From IMG/VR virus record IMGVR_UViG_3300028393_000179, positions 1-36,445 of that record: 36,445 nucleotides of DNA; one strand, given 5' to 3'. Source of the stretch: a virus. A model generated the notes under the pieces. The model was not told where the DNA came from, searched no databases, and saw nothing but the letters and a program-made list of their open reading frames with translations. This document shows, in pieces, positions 17,301 through 23,747 of the stretch. The position numbers and the translations under genes are program-made. Numbering within the stretch: position 1 is the first letter of the stretch; each line of letters begins with the position of its first letter.

Positions 17301-19140
17301 CCGGCTCGGTGACATGCTCACCCAATTGCTGCCTTGCGATGCGATCCACAATGGCGTTCATTTCCTGGTTTGACGGTGCCGGAGCCGGGGGTAAGTTGGC
17401 TGGCCATTTTTTTTCCGAGCCGCCTTTAGCAAAATGCTTGACCATCAGGGCTTGCCGCATCTTCTCAACGCTACCGCCATCGCCGTACCCGAGCATGGCC
17501 TTGGTCAAGTCCTTGTGCGTGGTCTGCGTGCCGCCGCGCTGGTCCCACACGTCGTGGTGGATCAGGTGCTGCTCGTAGGGCTTGAGCTCGTTGGGGATGT
17601 TGTACCCCAGGGCTTCCTGGCGCGCGATCAGCCGGTCCACCGCCTCCTGGCCGCCCAGGCCCTTACCGCGCGACATCATGCCCTCGGGCGTCTTGGTCGG
17701 GTGCGACAGCGAGTGCAAGTTGAGCTGGCGGGCGTCCAGCGTGGGCAGGTCACCACGGCCCAGCAGCGAGCCGATGAAACCGGACTTGGCACTAGCGATG
17801 CCCTTGATGCCGCCAGCGAACTTGCGGTAGTCTGCCTTTGAGCCGGTGATCGCCTTGTTCAACCTCTCGCTCAACGACGGAGCGTTCTGCGTCGCGTACT
17901 GCATGGCCTCCACCTGGGCGTTCTGCTTGCCGAACGGTGCGAACTTTTCGCGCAGGTCCGCTAGGGCTTCCGGGTGGTCCTCGCCGCGCATCGACGCTTC
18001 CAGGTACTTCTGCCCCATGGGTGAGCCCAACCACTCGGCGAACGCACCTTCAGGCCGCACCTCGCCGCCCGTGTTGGGCAGCTTCATGCCGCGCTTGGTA
18101 GCCGTTGCGTGCGACAGCCCGCCGCGCCCAATGCTGCTCTGCGTGATCGTGTACGCCTTGACAAAATCGCGCGGCGTCAGCTCCCCGGATTGCGCCTTGG
18201 CGTTCATCTCGCGCATGTAGTCGGCGTAAGGTCCGACGTGCTCGGGCAGCTCGCGCCGAGCTGACAGCTCCTGGCGGATGCGCTCCATCGGGTGCCAGAT
18301 CCATTCGTCAATCTTGCTGGTTTTGGGGTCCTGGTACGGGGGCTGCTTGCCTTCTTTGAGTTTGACGGGTGCCACAGCGCCTCCTTGGGCCTTGTTGATG
18401 TCGTAGTCCTCGGTGTCGTACGTACCACGGTTGCCGACCGCGGACTTGATTGCGCCCGGGTTGTACACGCCCAGATTCTTGACGCCGCCTTCTTTGACCC
18501 AGAACGAGTCGTGGCCCAGGGCGCGGATGGCTTGTTGGACCGGCTTGGACTCGATCGTTTGCCAGTTTGCTCCGTGAGCGTAATCACCGCTCATCGCCGT
18601 GTCGAAGTCGTCTATGTGCTGGGTGTGCCCCAGCTTGTGCAGCATCGTACGCACCGCGTGGACGTGCTTGGGGTTCTCGTAGTCGAACGGCTTCTTGGCC
18701 TGCACGTGCACCGGCATGATGTTCTGCGCGCTGGGCAGTTGCTCGGCCAGTTTGTTCGCGTAGATTGTCTGCGTGTTCGGGAGCGCCTGGGGTGAACCGA
18801 TCAGTGCTATTTCGCGCTCAAAGGCTCGCATATTCCGCCGCGTCTTATTCGTGGACAATTCTTTTGCGGTCAAGTCTTTTGCCCGCTCGATCTGCTCACC
18901 GGTCAGGATCGTGCCGGCGTTGCGCTTCATCCAGGATTCGCTCAGGTCGGCGAAGTCGTGCGCGAACTTGGGGTTGGGCGTCACGAACGACGCGCCGGCT
19001 TGCTTGGGTTTGAACTGACTGATGTCGCGCGCAGTGCCGTGGTACATGCGCTGCTTGACCTCGCTGGGCTCCAGGAACGCCTGCCGGCCCTTCTCGCGCA
19101 GCTCGGCGCTCATCTGCTCGGTGCTGGGTGCTTTAGCCAT
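14395..19140 (-). CDS. Multidomain polyvalent protein with N-terminal ADP-ribosyltransferase-like domain
   Basis: A 1581-residue modular protein between large terminase and portal. Residues 30-242 resemble the ART domain of phage polyvalent proteins: MYHGT (32-36), FVTPNPKFAHDFA, VHVQAKKPFDYENP and LGVYNPGAIKSAVGNRGTYD. Residues about 265-545 include GSLLGRGDLPTLDARQLNLHS and HHDVWDQRGGTQTTHKDL. Residues about 575-945 form a separate, AT-richer module, followed by a Pro/Gly/Met-rich linker (about 1000-1090). Residues about 1148-1323 (KAYKLFR...LAYRPGWHAGDLP...NPNMTGNWLIGG) are a conserved phage module. The C-terminal module has GHEGRHRSRAL (about 1476), reminiscent of ParB/Srx-like motifs. 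GG-x-V motifs mark the joints. It is probably packaged and injected; targets are unknown. Confidence 0.8.
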   Translation of the reverse strand: MAKAPSTEQMSAELREKGRQAFLEPSEVKQRMYHGTARDISQFKPKQAGASFVTPNPKFAHDFADLSESWMKRNAGTILTGEQIERAKDLTAKELSTNKTRRNMRAFEREIALIGSPQALPNTQTIYANKLAEQLPSAQNIMPVHVQAKKPFDYENPKHVHAVRTMLHKLGHTQHIDDFDTAMSGDYAHGANWQTIESKPVQQAIRALGHDSFWVKEGGVKNLGVYNPGAIKSAVGNRGTYDTEDYDINKAQGGAVAPVKLKEGKQPPYQDPKTSKIDEWIWHPMERIRQELSARRELPEHVGPYADYMREMNAKAQSGELTPRDFVKAYTITQSSIGRGGLSHATATKRGMKLPNTGGEVRPEGAFAEWLGSPMGQKYLEASMRGEDHPEALADLREKFAPFGKQNAQVEAMQYATQNAPSLSERLNKAITGSKADYRKFAGGIKGIASAKSGFIGSLLGRGDLPTLDARQLNLHSLSHPTKTPEGMMSRGKGLGGQEAVDRLIARQEALGYNIPNELKPYEQHLIHHDVWDQRGGTQTTHKDLTKAMLGYGDGGSVEKMRQALMVKHFAKGGSEKKWPANLPPAPAPSNQEMNAIVDRIARQQLGEHVTEPGKTENLAGRSIREAKRVKQTQYTTTPTQAVRPTPIYTGQKGDVNVVLPGDQTISDQRLVEVNGLPIGSNQEGGSRYGEGKLHLPENERPFWASGIAPAQGFQNRVTELAQITGQDPRVIAHHLAMGHAGNNFALHFADANLKAVNNSKIKPENHQTFNAIMKQGFADRDRQGNPIQVTFPKWPGVENPNEAYEAMRADPEMRKFFNKTMKLGNVTKALGFPNGSDIEYAISEPELRNMEINMTGHAVGQMRPGAKLVPGAEHNTYSHKILGTSLGRAPELAPMELAFMDATHYIKPKLSSPGAYTRTMSLSAPHQVVDDRYLNIMNDYYTKLRAVRGYAKGGNVSMDEMLAHTTLAKKGPNVRNIGADEAPDMKVKQYIPPGPGDGIGLPSGGVDFQPEMPGQQLSQAVPAGPGGPTMPGMPGMPPGGPGMPPGGPGPGMPGMPPPLPRNQPGMPTGKPAGLEPPNIPPPKQKPTGSNILTMTPQGQALAALGPMRKMADGGSVEQMKRELAKKKDQPIVASRAFQEAPEPTKTTKAYKLFRTHPKHPGKLFPLFVDANEPIEQGKWLAAQAGEMAGEKVKSKIGPLAYRPGWHAGDLPIATHIGGKSTPGLKKPDVRPDNHVWAEVEMPNDVDWHSEAQRRGTNDKGRVVPVKAHITDQVPTGGHYRYKTNPNMTGNWLIGGSMKVNRVLPDEEVAAINKAAGVADLPRQRPQDLGKLGFGVVKKAEGGGVGHMAGGSLRDKILQDAGVYGARRFERASDEIPNLQRMYSPEALHSAFTGDNAKAVMTMDPAHFENYAAPIIESLTGHKDPTVIKHLGEKFAVPTSEHIKHLATILRKGGFDDVPFLGLDKEEVGLPLMPFIKGHEGRHRSRALTQTGVTKNLVRLLPRAELREPLPRRSQEEYIAALKAELDKNGLVRPEPAGMRQERREPVRLPDIYRGGGGVTLPPSTEQMRQALSARRSNSKA

Positions 19141-19152
19141 GGTGGTGCGTCC

Positions 19153-20571
19153 CTACTGGTCGTACGGGTTGCCCCGTCGCTTGTTGCTCGTCTTGTCGGC
19201 GTCCGCGTAGTCGTCCTCGTCCAGCCACTCCTTGGGGTAGTCGATCGTCAGCCAGCCGGCGTCGCGCAGGTAGCGCAGGCCCTGGCTCATCGCGTCCACG
19301 AAGTCGTCGTGCGCCGTGCCCTCGGGGAACGAGCAGATCTGGCTGATCATGCCCTCGGCCCAGTCACGCACGAACCCGCGCTTGTTGCTGCTCTCGGGCA
19401 CCCAGACACGCCCGGCCTTAATGATGTTGGACACGATCGACAGGCGCTGGATCTTGTCGGCCCGGCCCGGATTGTAGGCCTGCACTGGCACGCCAGCGCG
19501 CTGCAGGTCCTGGATCAGGCTGATGCCGGCGCTCTTGTCCTCCACCAGCAGCAGGTCGACGCGCTTCTTGTTCTTGCCCTCGCCGTACACCGTCTCGTAT
19601 TCGTCGAGCACCTTGGGGCGCAGGTCCGGGTACTGCAGGTGCTCCTGCCAGCAGTCGACCACCAGCGCGCACATGCCGCCGTCTTCGGGCTTGAAGATTC
19701 CGATCGTGATGTGCGCCGTCGGGTCGTTGATGGTCTTCTCGCTCGTCGCGCAGTCCAGGCTCTGCAGCACGAACTCGAACTTGGGCAGGGGCTTGGACGC
19801 CGGCCAGAGCTTGAACCAGTCCCGCTTGACGATGCCGCCTTCCTCCGGGTCGATGATCTCGGCGTGGATCTCCTGGCGGCCCAGCTTCGTGCCCTCGTAC
19901 TGCAGGATCTGCTTCTGGAACGATGGCGCGAGGTTCTTGATGTTGGCGTACGTGCTGGCGCGGGTGACCGCCACGTCGTCGCCGTCGCGGTCGATCAGCG
20001 CCATCACCACGTCCTTGGGCTTGGGCGTGGTCGACGCGATCAACTTGGTGTGGGTGCCCAGGCGGATGCCGAACTGGATCATGTCCCAGCTCTCCTGCAG
20101 GTACTCCCAGGCCGCGAGCTCGTCGAGCCAGCCGCCGTGGAACTGCGGGCCGCGGAACCGCTCGGGCTCCGACGCCGGTATGCCCTTGATCAGCGCGCCG
20201 TTGGTCAGCGTGAGCTCGTGCAGCGTCGAGTTGTACTTGGCCACCAGCACCGGCGGGATGACCGCCAGCAGGCCGCTGTCGCCCTCGTAGCACGTGCTGC
20301 GCAGGTCGGAGCTGGTGGGCGCCGACACCAGCCAGCGGGTGTTCGGCTGCTCCCAGGCCCACCAGCCCAGGGTCTCGGCGGCTGCCCGGGTCTTGCCGGC
20401 GCCGCGCCCGGCGCACATCAGCCAGATGCTCCACCAGTCGCCCGGCGGCTCGATCTGGTGCTTGTGCGCCTTCATCAACCAGCGCGCGCGCCAGTCAAAC
20501 GCTGCCCGCTGCGCCGCGGGTAGCTGCGAGTACTGCTTGAGGACCGCCGGGTCTTCGAGCAGCTCCAGCAT
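19153..20571 (-). CDS. terL: Terminase large subunit
   Basis: A 472-residue packaging motor with all expected elements. The ATPase has Walker A CAGRGAGKT (residues 53-61), Walker B GGWLDE with D150/E151, and coupling motif STTPKP (180-185). The RNase H-like nuclease has acidic residues in LDCATSEK (D273), LLVEDKSAG (E344/D345) and HDDFVDAM (D422/D423/D426). It cuts concatemeric DNA and translocates it through the portal. The ATG overlaps the holin stop in a TAATG junction, so translation is coupled to the lysis gene upstream. The unusual gene order (lysis genes between small and large terminase) is noted in findings. Confidence 0.95.
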   Translation of the reverse strand: MLELLEDPAVLKQYSQLPAAQRAAFDWRARWLMKAHKHQIEPPGDWWSIWLMCAGRGAGKTRAAAETLGWWAWEQPNTRWLVSAPTSSDLRSTCYEGDSGLLAVIPPVLVAKYNSTLHELTLTNGALIKGIPASEPERFRGPQFHGGWLDELAAWEYLQESWDMIQFGIRLGTHTKLIASTTPKPKDVVMALIDRDGDDVAVTRASTYANIKNLAPSFQKQILQYEGTKLGRQEIHAEIIDPEEGGIVKRDWFKLWPASKPLPKFEFVLQSLDCATSEKTINDPTAHITIGIFKPEDGGMCALVVDCWQEHLQYPDLRPKVLDEYETVYGEGKNKKRVDLLLVEDKSAGISLIQDLQRAGVPVQAYNPGRADKIQRLSIVSNIIKAGRVWVPESSNKRGFVRDWAEGMISQICSFPEGTAHDDFVDAMSQGLRYLRDAGWLTIDYPKEWLDEDDYADADKTSNKRRGNPYDQ

Positions 20572-20951
20572 TACGCGGCGCCCTTAATTTTTTCCAGCGA
20601 GCGCAAGCCGCCCAGGCCGAGCATGCCGAGCATGAGCTCCCAAAGGTTGTTGTCGATGCCGGGGAGCGCCGGCCATGCGTGCCCGGTCACGATGCCGGCC
20701 CACTGCAGCAGGGGCCGCGCGATGTACTGGCAGGCCAGCGCCGCCGCGCAGACCCAGCCGATCGCCGGGCGCCAGCCGCTGGTGAACGCGCTCGGGCTGG
20801 CCGCCTCGGCGCGGTTGGTGTCGAGCTGGCCTTGGACGATCGCCACCGCCGCGGCGAGCTGCGCCGCCTCGGCTGCGCTCTTGTCGGGCCAGATCTTGTT
20901 GATCGCCGTCGTGGCGAGCTCGATGCCGGCGGTGAGCGGGTCTATTGCCAC
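20571..20951 (-). CDS. Holin (3TM/GTA-type family)
   Basis: Started at the GTG at 20951 (126 residues), with GGAG eight bases upstream inside the end of the lysozyme gene, giving a 10-bp overlap. The first part (MAIDPLTAGIELATTAINKIWPDKSAAEAAQLAAAVAIVQGQ) is amphipathic. Hydrophobic segments follow at about 62-85 (PAIGWVCAAALACQYIARPLLQW) and 100-118 (LWELMLGMLGLGGL). The GWRPAIGWVCAAAL motif is characteristic of the family described as holin of 3TMs for gene-transfer release. It would permeabilise the inner membrane to release the adjacent lysozyme. Confidence 0.85.
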   Translation of the reverse strand: MAIDPLTAGIELATTAINKIWPDKSAAEAAQLAAAVAIVQGQLDTNRAEAASPSAFTSGWRPAIGWVCAAALACQYIARPLLQWAGIVTGHAWPALPGIDNNLWELMLGMLGLGGLRSLEKIKGAA

Positions 20952-21361
20952 TTGTCGGACTCCATCTGCTTGGACAGACGCTTCGCACGCTCCGGCGTCT
21001 GTTGCGCCCAAAGGCTATCAAGCATCTCCACCGCCGCCTCGCCGTACTGGCCGTCTTCAATAGACCCCAACGTGCGTTTGAACTGGAGCAGGCCGCTGAC
21101 GCCCATTTGGAACGCCATGTTAATCAAGACAGCTAGGCGAGGCTCTGAGAGCCTTGCCGCCCACGGCAGGGCTTCTAAAACCTGAGCAGTTTTCTCAGCA
21201 ATATCATTGGCAAGGAGAAAATCAATTTCAGCAGGACTAAGACCCCCACCACGCCGAGCATCAATGAGACGCCCAACCCCGATAGTAAGGAACCCAAAAC
21301 TGTCGTGATACGCATGGCCTACCGCCCCCTCGTCGCGCCGGAGTTGTTCGGTGAGCGTCAT
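20942..21361 (-). CDS. Endolysin, T4-type lysozyme (GH24)
   Basis: A 139-residue glycoside hydrolase family 24 lysozyme. The catalytic triad pattern is complete and at the usual spacing: E11 in RRDEG, D20 in YHDSFG and T26 in FLTIGVGR (E-x8-D-x5-T). The C-terminal lobe has LSEPRLAVLINMAFQMGVSGLLQFKRTL. It cleaves the glycan strands of peptidoglycan after holin opening. No signal peptide or SAR segment is evident at the N-terminus, so it depends on the holin. It overlaps the preceding small gene by four bases (ATGA). Confidence 0.92.
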   Translation of the reverse strand: MTLTEQLRRDEGAVGHAYHDSFGFLTIGVGRLIDARRGGGLSPAEIDFLLANDIAEKTAQVLEALPWAARLSEPRLAVLINMAFQMGVSGLLQFKRTLGSIEDGQYGEAAVEMLDSLWAQQTPERAKRLSKQMESDKWQ

Positions 21362-21591
21362 TTGTCGGCCTTGCCGTCAAGCCGGTCAAAGATCTTGCCC
21401 AGCATCTCTTTGATGTCGCGCATGTCAGCCCGATAGTCGTCCCGGGCCACGTAGGTCCGCGGCAGGTCCTCGCGCAGCTTGGCTAGGTCGGCCTTGAGCT
21501 CTTTCACCGCCGACCAGAGCTCGCGGGCAAACCATCCGGTGACCGCGGAGGTGACCCCCAGGCCGATGTCGATCAGGTGTTGGGGGTCCAT
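21358..21591 (-). CDS. Small coiled-coil protein of the lysis cassette
   Basis: A 77-residue protein located immediately before the lysozyme gene, sharing ATGA with it. An N-terminal hydrophobic stretch (HLIDIGLGVTSAVTGWFARELW, about 5-26) may anchor it in the membrane. It is followed by a charged coiled coil (ELKADLAKLREDLP, DIKEMLGKIFDRLDG). Similar short proteins of this type accompany endolysin genes in many phages, and a spanin-like or holin-regulating role is possible. There is no lipobox, so it is not a typical u-spanin. Function is not established. Confidence 0.72.
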   Translation of the reverse strand: MDPQHLIDIGLGVTSAVTGWFARELWSAVKELKADLAKLREDLPRTYVARDDYRADMRDIKEMLGKIFDRLDGKADK

Positions 21592-21594
21592 GCG

Positions 21595-22080
21595 TTATTC
21601 CTCGGATTGGCGCTTGAGCGCCATGTTTTTGAGCAGCTCGCCGAATATGTCGAAGCTCACCGTGTGCTCGACCTTCGAGTCGTCCACCGTGACGTTCTGG
21701 CGCGAGCCGTACTTCTTGGGATCCCAGCAGGCCAGCAGGCGCAGGCGGACGTCAGTCTGATTCTTGCGCCACGAGATACTGCCCGGGTCGTAGCGTTTAT
21801 TGCCCAGATCGTCGTGCACCGCCAATGGCTCGGTGTCGATCAGGTTCATGCAATCCTGCGCGATGATCTCGTATCCGGCATCCCGCGCGCGCGCGTACGC
21901 TACGGCGAAATCTGGGTCTTCGCGCTGCCATTCGCCGATTGTCACGGGGTTTGGGTGACCCGGCAATGCGCACCATTGCGCCAGCGGTTTGCTAGACGCA
22001 ATCCACGCCGCAACATCGAGCTTGAGCTCGGCCTTGTTGGGGAAATTGCTTATGCCCTTTGGGCGTCCTCGTGTAGCCAT
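21595..22080 (-). CDS. terS: Terminase small subunit-like DNA-packaging protein
   Basis: A 161-residue protein beginning MATRGRPKGISNFPNKAELKLDVAAWIASSKPLAQWCALPGHP, which has the AT-hook-like basic start followed by a helix-turn-helix with W-C-x-LPGHPNPVTIGEW, the form seen in terminase small subunits of the Terminase_5/phiC31-like types. The second half (YARARDAGYEIIAQDCMNLIDTEP, DVRLRLLACWDPKKYGSRQNVTV) matches the oligomerisation and C-terminal region of such proteins. It would recognise the packaging start site and recruit the large subunit encoded 1 kb downstream. The stop lies three bases before the start of the next gene. Confidence 0.82.
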   Translation of the reverse strand: MATRGRPKGISNFPNKAELKLDVAAWIASSKPLAQWCALPGHPNPVTIGEWQREDPDFAVAYARARDAGYEIIAQDCMNLIDTEPLAVHDDLGNKRYDPGSISWRKNQTDVRLRLLACWDPKKYGSRQNVTVDDSKVEHTVSFDIFGELLKNMALKRQSEE

Positions 22081-22280
22081 GCGCGCGAGTCTACCCCAGC
22101 AGGCTGCGTGGCTGCAAATTCTTCAGTCCAGTCTTCCAGCGATTTGACGAGCGCGAGCTCGGCCTTGAGGTCCATGATCTGCAGCAACACGAGCGTGAGC
22201 TGAGTCGTGCGGGCCTCCAGACGGGCGCGCAGCGCCTCGACCTGGGCCTCAAGTCTGGCGATGCGTTTAGCGTCAGTCAT
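22050..22280 (-). CDS. Small coiled-coil hypothetical protein
   Basis: A 76-residue protein, overlapping the start of the terminase small-subunit gene by 31 bases. Residues 1-50 (MTDAKRIARLEAQVEALRARLEARTTQLTLVLLQIMDLKAELALV) are an obvious coiled coil with heptad leucines. The C-terminal part is acidic. The long overlap and its place in a chain of overlapping genes support translation. Function is unknown; an accessory to packaging is possible from context only. Confidence 0.65.
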   Translation of the reverse strand: MTDAKRIARLEAQVEALRARLEARTTQLTLVLLQIMDLKAELALVKSLEDWTEEFAATQPAGVDSRAWLHEDAQRA

Positions 22281-22282
22281 GG

Positions 22283-22468
22283 TTACCCAATATCCCGATC
22301 GCCATCGCCGTCGTCTTCGAAATCCACCGAGAGGGTGGACTCGTACCGTTCGTCAACTTTGGTTGACGATGGCTTGCTTGCTGGCGTTGCCAACCGCTCT
22401 TGACGAGCGCGCCACTCTTCTTGAGCGCGTTTGTCCCTCTCCTCCTCAATCTGCCACCGGGTCATCAT
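22283..22468 (-). CDS. Small charged hypothetical protein
   Basis: A 61-residue protein starting at the tandem ATGATG at 22468, which overlaps the stop of the preceding gene. A longer frame from 22507 has no supporting site. The sequence MMTRWQIEEERDKRAQEEWRARQERLA is a single charged helix, followed by a Ser/Pro linker and an acidic end (DFEDDGDGDRD). Function is unknown. Confidence 0.6.
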   Translation of the reverse strand: MMTRWQIEEERDKRAQEEWRARQERLATPASKPSSTKVDERYESTLSVDFEDDGDGDRDIG

Positions 22469-22782
22469 GCTGTCTCTCCATCGGCGGCCAGCGAGACGCT
22501 GACCCATTCGAAAGAACTGCCCTCGGGCAGTACGGTAGTGCCCTCGGGCAGGCGCGGCCCCTGCAACTGGGCAACGTACATCCAGTCGCCCACGTTCAAC
22601 CGCACCGAAATGCGGTTCATCGATACGCCCAACAGGGCGGCGGTGTCGGCGTGACCGACGGCGCTGGTGTAGCGCCCAGCAGCCAAGGTACGCTCGGGAC
22701 GTTGGCAGGGTGCGAACCGCACCCTGTGGAGATCAGCTTGGGCTACCATGCCCAGGCTGAATGCGTTTGCGATGTAAATCAT
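22465..22782 (-). CDS. STIV B116-like (DUF1874) protein
   Basis: A 105-residue protein matching the DUF1874 / STIV orfB116-like family: MIYIANAFSLGMV at the start, the AAGRYTSAVGHADTAALLGV region (34-53), ISVRLNVGDWMYVAQLQGPRLPEG (58-81) and the LPEGSSFEWVSV end. The archaeal virus founder B116 is a dimeric DNA-binding protein by structure, and homologues occur across phages, plasmids and archaeal viruses. The role in a bacterial phage is unknown; host takeover or DNA binding is inferred. It sits in a run of ATGA-overlapping genes on the minus strand. Confidence 0.85.
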   Translation of the reverse strand: MIYIANAFSLGMVAQADLHRVRFAPCQRPERTLAAGRYTSAVGHADTAALLGVSMNRISVRLNVGDWMYVAQLQGPRLPEGTTVLPEGSSFEWVSVSLAADGETA

Positions 22783-22997
22783 TGCGTTGCCCCCTCGATC
22801 ATGTGCCGGGGGCCGTAATTGTCGTACGTCACGAACGTGATGTCCGACCAGACTTGGCCGCCGCCGATGCGCTTCTGCGCCGCCCTGAAGTTCTTGTAGC
22901 TGACCCAGGCGTAGCCCTTCTCTTCGACCTGGATCTTCAAGCGGGTCGTGCGCCCGCTGTAGGCGGCGCGCAGGGTGGCGTAGGTGACGGTGCTCAT
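22779..22997 (-). CDS. Hypothetical protein
   Basis: A 72-residue protein with ATGA overlaps at both ends, so its translation is coupled to its neighbours. The sequence (MSTVTYATLRAAYSGRTTRLKIQVEEKGYAWVSYKNFRAAQKR) is basic with alternating hydrophobic residues, suggesting a small alpha-beta fold. No known family recognised. Confidence 0.65.
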   Translation of the reverse strand: MSTVTYATLRAAYSGRTTRLKIQVEEKGYAWVSYKNFRAAQKRIGGGQVWSDITFVTYDNYGPRHMIEGATQ

Positions 22998-23161
22998 TCT
23001 GCCGCCCCCTCGACTGCGTCCCAGTACGCCTGCTCGCCGGGTGTCATGCCGGCCTCGAAGTACTCCTCGTCGGCCAGCTCGGCCTCGTAGCGGGCCTGGG
23101 CAGCGGCCACGCGGGCCTTGATGTCCCGGCTGACCAGGGCGTTGAACTCGGCTTGTGTCAT
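22994..23161 (-). CDS. Small acidic hypothetical protein (55 residues)
   Basis: A 55-residue gene from ATG at 23161 with GAGGAGA seven bases upstream; its stop overlaps the next start in ATGA. The product MTQAEFNALVSRDIKARVAAAQARYEAELADEEYFEAGMTPGEQAYWDAVEGAAE is helical and acidic. It is the first gene after one of the repeated regulatory elements (23175-23218), making it the lead gene of a short transcription unit. Function unknown. Confidence 0.7.
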   Translation of the reverse strand: MTQAEFNALVSRDIKARVAAAQARYEAELADEEYFEAGMTPGEQAYWDAVEGAAE

Positions 23162-23174
23162 GTCGTCTCTCCTC

Positions 23175-23218
23175 GTTGCTGAAGTTGATATTGTAACCCG
23201 GAGTTTGAGGCTCCGGGT
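23175..23218 (-). promoter_or_regulatory. Repeated regulatory element, copy 1
   Basis: Minus strand, between a stop codon (23226) and the start at 23161. It holds an eight-bp stem ACCCGGAG / CTCCGGGT with loop CCTCAAA. The stem runs directly into the core GTTACAATATC followed by AACTTCAGCAAC (23197-23175). TACAAT resembles a -10 hexamer; no -35 is visible because the hairpin occupies its place. Five copies of this core precede minus-strand genes in the window. Confidence 0.65.
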
Positions 23219-23225
23219 GTCCGCG

Positions 23226-23678
23226 TCAGAAGTGCGGGTTCTGCTCGTAGTGGTGGCCGTTCACCAGCGCCCAGCCGTGCTGGAGCCAGCGGCCCGTGTT
23301 CTTGCTGCGGTTGAACACCTTGCCCTCGCTGGTCTCGACGCGCTTGAGCGACTTGCTGACCTTGACGACCGTGCCGCAGGGGTAGCAGTCGCCGTTTGAC
23401 CCGTAGCTAACCTCGTCGCCGATCGCCGGGGCGCGGATGACGTCGTAGCGCGGGCTGCACTGGTCGCCGGCATCGGTGGCGACGTATGCCTCGCCGCTGA
23501 ACACCGACGCGGCATCGGCCACGACCTGCGCGAACATCAGCGTGTCGAAGTCATTCCTGTTAGCCCAGCCGCCATCACCGATGGAGAACCAGCGCGTGCC
23601 CACGCCACGGTTTTCTGGGGGCAGGTTGCCCTGGATGGCGGTGACTTCGAGGCGGCTGTTGAGGTGAAAGTAGTTCAT
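23226..23678 (-). CDS. Conserved phage protein of unknown function
   Basis: A 150-residue protein between two copies of the repeated element, so probably its own transcription unit. The second half (VSYGSNGDCYPCGTVVKVSKSLKRVETSEGKVFNRSKNTGRWLQHGWALVNGHHYEQNPHF) is a sequence pattern found in many unrelated phages, with the GxVVKVSKSLKxxxT core. The first half includes RWFSIGDGGWANRNDFDTLMFAQVVADAA. It looks like a small beta-barrel followed by an aromatic/His-rich end. No function is known to me. Confidence 0.72.
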   Translation of the reverse strand: MNYFHLNSRLEVTAIQGNLPPENRGVGTRWFSIGDGGWANRNDFDTLMFAQVVADAASVFSGEAYVATDAGDQCSPRYDVIRAPAIGDEVSYGSNGDCYPCGTVVKVSKSLKRVETSEGKVFNRSKNTGRWLQHGWALVNGHHYEQNPHF

Positions 23679-23696
23679 GTCGGATCCTTGGGGTGG

Positions 23697-23740
23697 GTTG
23701 CTGAAGTAGATATTGTAACCTGGAGTTTGAGGCTCCAGGT
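23697..23740 (-). promoter_or_regulatory. Repeated regulatory element, copy 2
   Basis: Minus strand, seven bases after a stop codon. Stem ACCTGGAG / CTCCAGGT with the same seven-base loop CCTCAAA as copy 1, the stem bases having changed in a compensatory way. It is followed by core GTTACAATATC plus TACTTCAGCAAC (23719-23697) and the ribosome binding site AAGGATC of the gene starting at 23678. On the plus strand the hairpin is followed by a T-run. Confidence 0.65.
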
Positions 23741-23747
23741 AAATTTT

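Noticed and set aside
18958-20523. Long plus-strand frame (521 codons) opposite the large terminase
   Set aside because: It is the mirror of a GC-biased real gene, has Val/Leu/Arg/His-rich composition and no domain, and the minus strand encodes a complete terminase with all motifs.
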